Below, piece by piece: positions 6,629 to 10,097 of a stretch of 10,097 nt of DNA. The DNA is taken from NCBI GenBank assembly GCA_016928495.1, contig JAFGKQ010000301.1, positions 1 through 10,097 of the forward strand. The letters are read 5' to 3'. Each line of letters opens with the position of its first letter. Position 1 is the first letter of the stretch. A program made the translations under genes and the position numbers. The notes beneath the pieces were generated by a model. The model had not been told where the DNA came from. It saw only the letters and a list, made by a program, of their open reading frames with translations, and searched no databases. The stretch comes from Candidatus Fermentibacterales bacterium. GTDB taxonomy: Bacteria > Fermentibacterota > Fermentibacteria > Fermentibacterales > JAFGKQ01.

Positions 6629-6693
6629 TATGGGGACACATCACTTATCTCTGGGCGCGATCCCCCAGGAGAGATAAGTGATGTGTCCCCATA
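6629..6693. repeat. Long near-perfect palindrome, second copy of the TATGGGGACACA element
   Basis: Arms 6629-6651 and 6671-6693 are perfect 23-base inverted complements, and T6652/A6670 extends the stem to 24. The inner TGGG (6652-6655) and CCCA (6664-6667) could add more pairs around a small bulge. It starts 1 base after the TAG of the 463-residue gene and ends 2 bases before the encoded CCA of tRNA-Ser. The unit matches the arms at 3653-3675 and 3753-3775 almost base for base. As RNA it would form a strong hairpin on either strand and may end transcription for both flanking genes. No T-run is present. Confidence 0.9.
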
Positions 6694-6695
6694 TC

Positions 6696-6780
6696 TGGCG
6701 GAGGACCGGGGATTCGAACCCCGAAGGGCGTAAGCCCGGCGGATTTCAAATCCGCTGCCTTACCGTTAGACTAGTCCTCC
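6696..6780 (-). tRNA. tRNA-Ser (anticodon UGA), CCA encoded
   Basis: Read on the minus strand: acceptor stem GGAGGAC (6780-6774) pairs with GTCCTCC (6706-6700), discriminator G, then CCA at 6698-6696. D arm GTC/GGC has a GG-containing loop. Anticodon stem GCGGA/TCCGC has loop TTTGAAA, giving anticodon UGA (6748-6746). The long class II variable arm GGGC-TTAC-GCCC and T arm CGGGG-TTCGAAT-CCCCG complete the fold. Length 85 with CCA. The extra arm, the G discriminator and the UGA anticodon together identify serine, decoding UCA. Confidence 0.96.
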
Positions 6781-6790
6781 GCACGAGGCA

Positions 6791-6818
6791 ATCTTAAGTT
6801 ATCCCGACGAATCGTCAA
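6791..6818 (-). promoter_or_regulatory. Promoter of tRNA-Ser
   Basis: On the minus strand TTGACG (6818-6813) and TAAGAT (6796-6791) are separated by 16 bases, and the -10 box ends 10 bases before the mature tRNA 5' end. This suits transcription starting 2-5 bases upstream of the tRNA. The boxes match the general sigma70 consensus rather than the Bacteroidota TTTG/TAnnTTTG type. Confidence 0.6.
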
Positions 6819-6869
6819 AGCGGTCAGGTCCGCGCGGGCGGCGGCCCCTGCGCGAGAGGCCATTATCGG

Positions 6870-7427
6870 ATGATCGAGATCGAGGTCAAGTTCCCGATCG
6901 GCGAAGACGCAGCCTGGCTGGAGACAGCCCTTGTCGAACAGGGCTTTTCCGGTCCGGAGGCGGCCTTCGAGCGCAGCTTCGTGTACGATCGGATCGAAGG
7001 GGAGCGGCTGGCTGAGACAGGGGTCCTGCTCAGGCTCAGGGAGTCCTGCCCTTCTGATCGTCCCGAGGGGCCTCACACCGTCAGGCTGACGGTCAAGACT
7101 CCGGTGGAAGCGCCGGGTTGCGAGGGCCTCAAGGCCAGAAGGGAGCTGGAGGCGCTACTGGGGTGCGGGGCCGAGGACGCCCGCGCCATGCTGGAGGCTC
7201 TCGGGTTCCGCGTGGCTTTCAGCTACGACCGGGTGAGGAGAAGCTACCGGAAGGAGGGGGTCCGCGTCTGTCTGGACAGCCTGGAGTTCGGCAGCTTCGT
7301 CGAGATAGAGGCTTCGAGGCCGGAGGAGGTCAGGAGCACTGCGGTCGGACTGGGTCTCGATCCGTCCTCTGGCATCTCCGAGAGCTACATGCAGCTCGCC
7401 CGGGCTGCGGAGGGCAGGAGGGTGTGA
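6870..7427 (+). CDS. CYTH-domain protein (class IV adenylate cyclase / thiamine-triphosphatase / polyphosphatase superfamily)
   Basis: 185 residues, the usual single-domain CYTH length. CYTH enzymes act on triphosphate substrates inside an acidic and basic beta-barrel with divalent metal. Visible: the defining ExExK motif at residues 3-7 ('EIEVK'), so ATG 6870 is the right start; 'LLRLRE' (53-58); 'VRLTVKTP' (71-78), supplying barrel Arg/Lys; 'KARRELE' (88-94); 'YRKEGVRVCLDSLEFG' (126-141); and 'FVEIEAS' (143-149), the late metal-binding Glu pair. Substrate cannot be told from sequence: CyaB-like cyclases and thiamine- or inorganic-triphosphatases share all of these. GAGAGG about 12 bases upstream is a weak ribosome site. 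The gene is divergent from tRNA-Ser and overlaps the next gene by GTGA (7424-7427), so the two are probably co-translated. Confidence 0.88.
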   Translation: MIEIEVKFPIGEDAAWLETALVEQGFSGPEAAFERSFVYDRIEGERLAETGVLLRLRESCPSDRPEGPHTVRLTVKTPVEAPGCEGLKARRELEALLGCGAEDARAMLEALGFRVAFSYDRVRRSYRKEGVRVCLDSLEFGSFVEIEASRPEEVRSTAVGLGLDPSSGISESYMQLARAAEGRRV

Positions 7428-9106
7428 TCTCCGTCCCCAAGCGCTCCTGGAAGGCCTGCGGGTTCGGGGCGGTGCTGCTGCCTCTCGTCGCGCTGTCGCT
7501 CTCGCCCCTCATGCCGCCGCAGTCGTTCTGGTCGATGGACGAGGGCAACCGGTTCCTGCAGGTGGTCTCCCTGAGCGGCCGTTTCCCGGGCATCCAGTTC
7601 TCGCTCCCGCCGCGAGTCGAATACCCTGGTGGTGGATTGATCCAGCCGGAGGGACTGAGGGAGCGGGTGAGGCCGCTTCCCTACCAGTACGGCAGCTACT
7701 CCGACGGAGTCCTCTACAGCCAGTACGGACCGGCGCTCGCGCTGGTCTCGGTGCCCTTCTTCACGGTCTTCGGCCAGAGAGGCATCTACCTGCTTCCGGC
7801 GGTCTTCTCGGCCCTGCTCGGCACGCTGGCGGCTGCGTGTCTGGTGAAGCGGGGCTTCAGCCCTGCAAGGGCGCTTCTGCTCGCGGCTACCGGTCTTCCC
7901 CTCGCGTTCTTCGGCCTGACCTTCTGGTCTCACTCCCTCGCTCTGTTCATCGCCCTCTGCTCCGTCCGTCTCGCGAGATCGGGCAGCTTGACGGGCGCAT
8001 TCCTCCTGGCGGGGCTCGCGGTCCTGTTCAGGGCGGAGATGCTCCCACTGCTCGTGCTGCTTCCATTCCTTCAGGATTCTCCGAGCAGCCCGACCCTTCT
8101 AAGGCCCTTTCGCAGCCTGCTTCGCGCCGCCCCTGGAGCGCTCTGCGCACTAGTGCTGCTTGCCGCCATTCTGAAGCTCATGACGGGGCAATGGCTGGGA
8201 ACCCATGTCGCGGCAAGCGGAGCCGAGGTCGGCCTCTACGGTCATGCGGGCATGGGCTGGCTGCCCGAGCGTCTGTTCGTTCTCGGTAGATCTCTTCTCT
8301 CCGCCCTTCCCCCTGCCTTCGGCGGGGAGACTGTCTCCGTGCTTCTGGGTGCTTTTCTGTGGGTGGTCTGGCTGGTGGCCCTGCGAGCGGGAGAGGAGGG
8401 ACGTCTGAGGCTCGTGCTGGTAGCTGCAGGGGCCGTCGTGAGCGTTGGCGTTTGTGTTGTGGTCACAGCGCGGGGCCTCGCATCGATGGACCTCCTGGGC
8501 CTCAAGCACCCTCTCGTGCTCTTCCCCGTGCTCTGGCTGGCGAGGCCGTCGAGGAGGCACGCTCTGGAGGTCCTGTTCCTGTTCCTGGCGCTGCTGCTGC
8601 TTCTGCGGCCGATGCACGTCGAGGACCTGGCCTGGGGGCTCAGGCACATGCTGCTGCCCGTGGTCCTGCTCGCCCTGACCGCATCGCCGCGGATCCGCCG
8701 GCGCGGGCTCTGCCTGGTGCTGCTGGCCTGCTTCTGCACGACGGCAACCTCCGTTGGCGCTCTGATGGCCAAGAGGTGGCGCAGCCAGGAGCTGATCGGC
8801 AGGGTCGAGCGAGCTGGATCAGTGCTGGTCACTACCTCCTGGGAACAGCCTCAGGAGTTCTCCGGTCTGATCGCCGAGTCCAGACCCGTGTTCATGGCCG
8901 ATCGAACGGCCGATCTGGCAGATCTCCTCGAGAGCCTCCACGATGACGGCGGAGCCGGTGTCGTCCTTCTCTGCAGAAGGCAGAGCTCCTCAACGGCTCT
9001 CGGAGTGCTCGATGCCTTGCCCTGGGCCGAGGCCCGGCTCGCATTCGAGGGCTGCCGCCTTGATCCGCTTCTGGACCTGCTGGGGTTCGAGGTCCGTTTC
9101 GACTGA
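7424..9106 (+). CDS. Polytopic membrane protein, probable GT-C-type glycosyltransferase
   Basis: About 560 residues from GTG 7424, which overlaps the CYTH stop. The frame extends further upstream inside the CYTH gene, but the protein only becomes membrane-like here. About 10-12 hydrophobic segments run from residue 12 to 445. The first extracytoplasmic loop holds 'MDEGNRFLQ' (Asp39-Glu40), in the place of the acidic loop-1 motif of PMT/ArnT-like GT-C enzymes that use lipid-phosphate sugars. 'YSQYGPALALVSVPFF' (98-113) and 'WSHSLALF' (168-175) are also in GT-C style, as is 'LFRAEMLPLL' (201-210). Residues about 450-560 form a soluble alpha/beta tail. AGGAGGG (7416-7422) ends only one base before the GTG, unusually close, so a different start is possible, though later ATG/GTG codons would remove the first segment. 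Membrane topology is certain; enzyme class is inferred. Confidence 0.8.
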   Translation: MISVPKRSWKACGFGAVLLPLVALSLSPLMPPQSFWSMDEGNRFLQVVSLSGRFPGIQFSLPPRVEYPGGGLIQPEGLRERVRPLPYQYGSYSDGVLYSQYGPALALVSVPFFTVFGQRGIYLLPAVFSALLGTLAAACLVKRGFSPARALLLAATGLPLAFFGLTFWSHSLALFIALCSVRLARSGSLTGAFLLAGLAVLFRAEMLPLLVLLPFLQDSPSSPTLLRPFRSLLRAAPGALCALVLLAAILKLMTGQWLGTHVAASGAEVGLYGHAGMGWLPERLFVLGRSLLSALPPAFGGETVSVLLGAFLWVVWLVALRAGEEGRLRLVLVAAGAVVSVGVCVVVTARGLASMDLLGLKHPLVLFPVLWLARPSRRHALEVLFLFLALLLLLRPMHVEDLAWGLRHMLLPVVLLALTASPRIRRRGLCLVLLACFCTTATSVGALMAKRWRSQELIGRVERAGSVLVTTSWEQPQEFSGLIAESRPVFMADRTADLADLLESLHDDGGAGVVLLCRRQSSSTALGVLDALPWAEARLAFEGCRLDPLLDLLGFEVRFD

Positions 9107-9116
9107 GCCTGTGGTC

Positions 9117-9145
9117 TTGACGAGATTCCCCCGGAGTTCCATAAA
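9117..9145 (+). promoter_or_regulatory. Possible promoter for the coiled-coil gene
   Basis: TTGACG (9117-9122) and CATAAA (9140-9145) are 17 bases apart in the 112-base gap after the membrane protein gene. The -35 hexamer is the same as in the tRNA-Ser promoter. The start codon at 9219 would leave a leader of about 65 bases. Confidence 0.4.
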
Positions 9146-9218
9146 GGCTAACCACTCGCAGAGAGCAGCCGGGTCAGGCATCCCGGCACCCATGGCAACG
9201 ACAGGTGAGAGGACAGCG

Positions 9219-9797
9219 ATGGAAGAGCACACAAGGGCGGAACGCAACCTGAAGAGGGACATTCACCTCAAGAACCTCCTCAGGAAGGACCTGCTGAGTC
9301 ACATGCGCCAGGTCCAGGACTGGAGGGAGAAGCTCCAGAAGACCCGCAACAATCGCCGCGAGAAGAAGACGAGGGAGTCACTGCTGCGCTACTCCGGTTA
9401 CATAGACGAGCTCAAGGGGTACCTTCTTCCCATGCTGGACGATCTCGAGAAGAGGATCGGCGATGAGATGAGCTTCAGCGAGAAGGAGATCGCCGGCTTC
9501 AAGACCGACGTGACACAGGAGAAGAAGGCGGTTGCGGAGGCCCGCAAGGCCTTCGAGTCTGCTCAGGCGGCCCTGAAGGAGGCGGAGCGCAAGGAGGTCC
9601 CGCCGGAGGAGGTCGCAGAGACGCGCAAGGCTTTCTCGGGAGCCTACAAGGCCCTCAGGCTCGAGAGGCACAGGCTCGACTCCGCTGCCGACGAGCTCCA
9701 GAGCGAGTACAAGGACAAGGACTTCTTCTCGAGGGAGCTCAAGCGCATCTACGTGGAGAGGCACCTGATCGTACCGGACTCCTCAGAGGAAGGTTAG
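9219..9797 (+). CDS. Highly charged coiled-coil protein of unknown function
   Basis: 192 residues, almost wholly helical with Lys/Arg/Glu-rich heptads. No signal peptide or membrane segment is seen. An N-terminal basic part ('RAERNLKRDIHLKNLLRKDL', about 6-25, and 'KTRNNRREKKTRE') is followed by 'GYIDELKGYLLPMLDDLEKR' (about 60-79). Then come long Glu/Lys/Ala helices with a short break at 'KEVPPEEV' and a last helix near 'RELKRIYVERHLIV'. ATG 9219 is chosen because GAGAGGA (9207-9213) lies 5 bases upstream; an in-frame ATG at 9192 has no such site. The next gene's GTG overlaps the TAG by one base, suggesting coupled translation with the M90-like protein. I do not recognise a family; a cytoplasmic scaffold or adaptor is possible but unsupported. 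Confidence 0.75.
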   Translation: MEEHTRAERNLKRDIHLKNLLRKDLLSHMRQVQDWREKLQKTRNNRREKKTRESLLRYSGYIDELKGYLLPMLDDLEKRIGDEMSFSEKEIAGFKTDVTQEKKAVAEARKAFESAQAALKEAERKEVPPEEVAETRKAFSGAYKALRLERHRLDSAADELQSEYKDKDFFSRELKRIYVERHLIVPDSSEEG

Positions 9798-10097
9798 TGG
9801 ATAGCTTCCCTCGCGGACGGCTGCTCGGACACGTCTGCCTGGCTTTCGCCCCGTCCCTGATCCTGAGCGTCCTGGCCATCCAGCGCGGAGGCGAAGCGCT
9901 GTGGCTCATCCCCGTCTGCATGCTCGCGAGCCTCGTCTACTCCCTGCTTCTCCTGAGGAAGCTGCTGGCGAGGAGGACTGCCGCCCTGGCCGGCCTCACG
10001 CAGGCCGATCGGGAGATCCTGCGGCGGCTCGTCTCCTTCTACCGGCAGCTCTCCCCCGAGCAGAAGGAGCGATTCGAGACCGACATCGCCATCTTCC
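9797..10097 (+). CDS. MtfA/M90-like zinc-dependent peptidase with N-terminal membrane anchor, 3' partial
   Basis: The window ends after 100 codons. It starts at GTG 9797, overlapping the previous TAG by one base, with AGAGGAAGG (9785-9793) three bases upstream. Two hydrophobic segments (about 9-28 and 34-53) are followed by a basic stretch 'RKLLARR'. The next part, 'FYRQLSPEQKERFETDIAIF' (81-100), matches the opening helices of the MtfA family, where a 'Y..L....R..F...V..FL' pattern precedes the HExxH zinc site. E. coli MtfA binds the glucose-uptake repressor Mlc and is an aminopeptidase. The zinc motif would lie beyond the window, so the family call rests on one motif. Membrane-anchored MtfA-like proteins are known in other groups. 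Confidence 0.6.
   Translation, partial: MDSFPRGRLLGHVCLAFAPSLILSVLAIQRGGEALWLIPVCMLASLVYSLLLLRKLLARRTAALAGLTQADREILRRLVSFYRQLSPEQKERFETDIAIF

Noticed and set aside
6696-6780. Selenocysteine tRNA, because of the long variable arm and a T/G/A anticodon
   Set aside because: The anticodon read on the correct strand is UGA (serine, codon UCA), not UCA. The acceptor and T stems are 7+5 bp as in normal tRNA-Ser.
6803-6813. 11-base match CCCGACGAATC shared with 3729-3739, possibly an attachment core
   Set aside because: A few dozen matches of this length are expected by chance in 10 kb on both strands. It lies in the tRNA promoter spacer and not in the tRNA end.
7385-8832. Several long minus-strand open frames under the membrane protein gene
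   Set aside because: They are Arg/Gln/Ser-rich shadow translations typical of GC-rich DNA. The plus strand gives a clear polytopic membrane protein.

Overview
The window is GC-rich and densely coded, and looks like a chromosomal contig from a bacterium with a type IX secretion system (T9SS). Three genes (1-1958, 3958-5145, 5236-6627) end in the ~75-100-residue FlgD/Por-type C-terminal sorting domain: a 'PNP' turn, a 'xY.LSGRLVR' strand, then a 'G.Y..R' strand. The first gene is itself a PorU-like C25 sortase. With high GC, compact genes, a CCA-encoding tRNA and a sigma70-style -35/-10 promoter, this points to an uncultured FCB-group lineage (Fermentibacterota- or Eisenbacteria-like) rather than a typical AT-rich Bacteroidota. 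That placement is inference.

Layout. 1-1958(+): PorU-like sortase, 5' end cut off by the window. 1984/2200-3174(+): TPR protein with a cyclin/TFIIB-like or HTH-like C-terminal domain; its reading frame stays open about 215 bases upstream of the first usual start codon. 3192-3638(-): long GroES-like co-chaperone, convergent with the TPR gene. 3653-3775: composite array of an inverted-repeat element ('TATGGGGACACA' + 2 nt + 'ACTTATCTC'). 3958-5145(+): secreted seven-bladed RCC1-like propeller. 5236-6627(+): secreted protein of unknown function. 6629-6693: a second copy of the repeat as a near-perfect long palindrome, filling the gap between that gene's stop codon and the 3' end of a tRNA-Ser(UGA) gene on the minus strand (6696-6780). 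The tRNA promoter is visible. 6870-7427(+): CYTH-domain phosphohydrolase/cyclase, overlapping by 4 bases a GT-C-like polytopic membrane protein (7424-9106). 9219-9797(+): coiled-coil protein, overlapping by 1 base a partial MtfA/M90-like membrane peptidase (9797-end).

How the parts may relate. The sortase would process and anchor cargo such as the RCC1-like protein and the 463-residue protein at the outer surface. Those two cargo genes are bracketed by two copies of the same palindromic element and end against a tRNA gene, so this 3-kb block looks like a separable accessory segment in otherwise ordinary chromosome. The downstream genes form two overlapping pairs: CYTH with membrane protein, and coiled coil with M90 peptidase. 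I see no CRISPR array, phage gene, toxin-antitoxin pair or transposase gene here.
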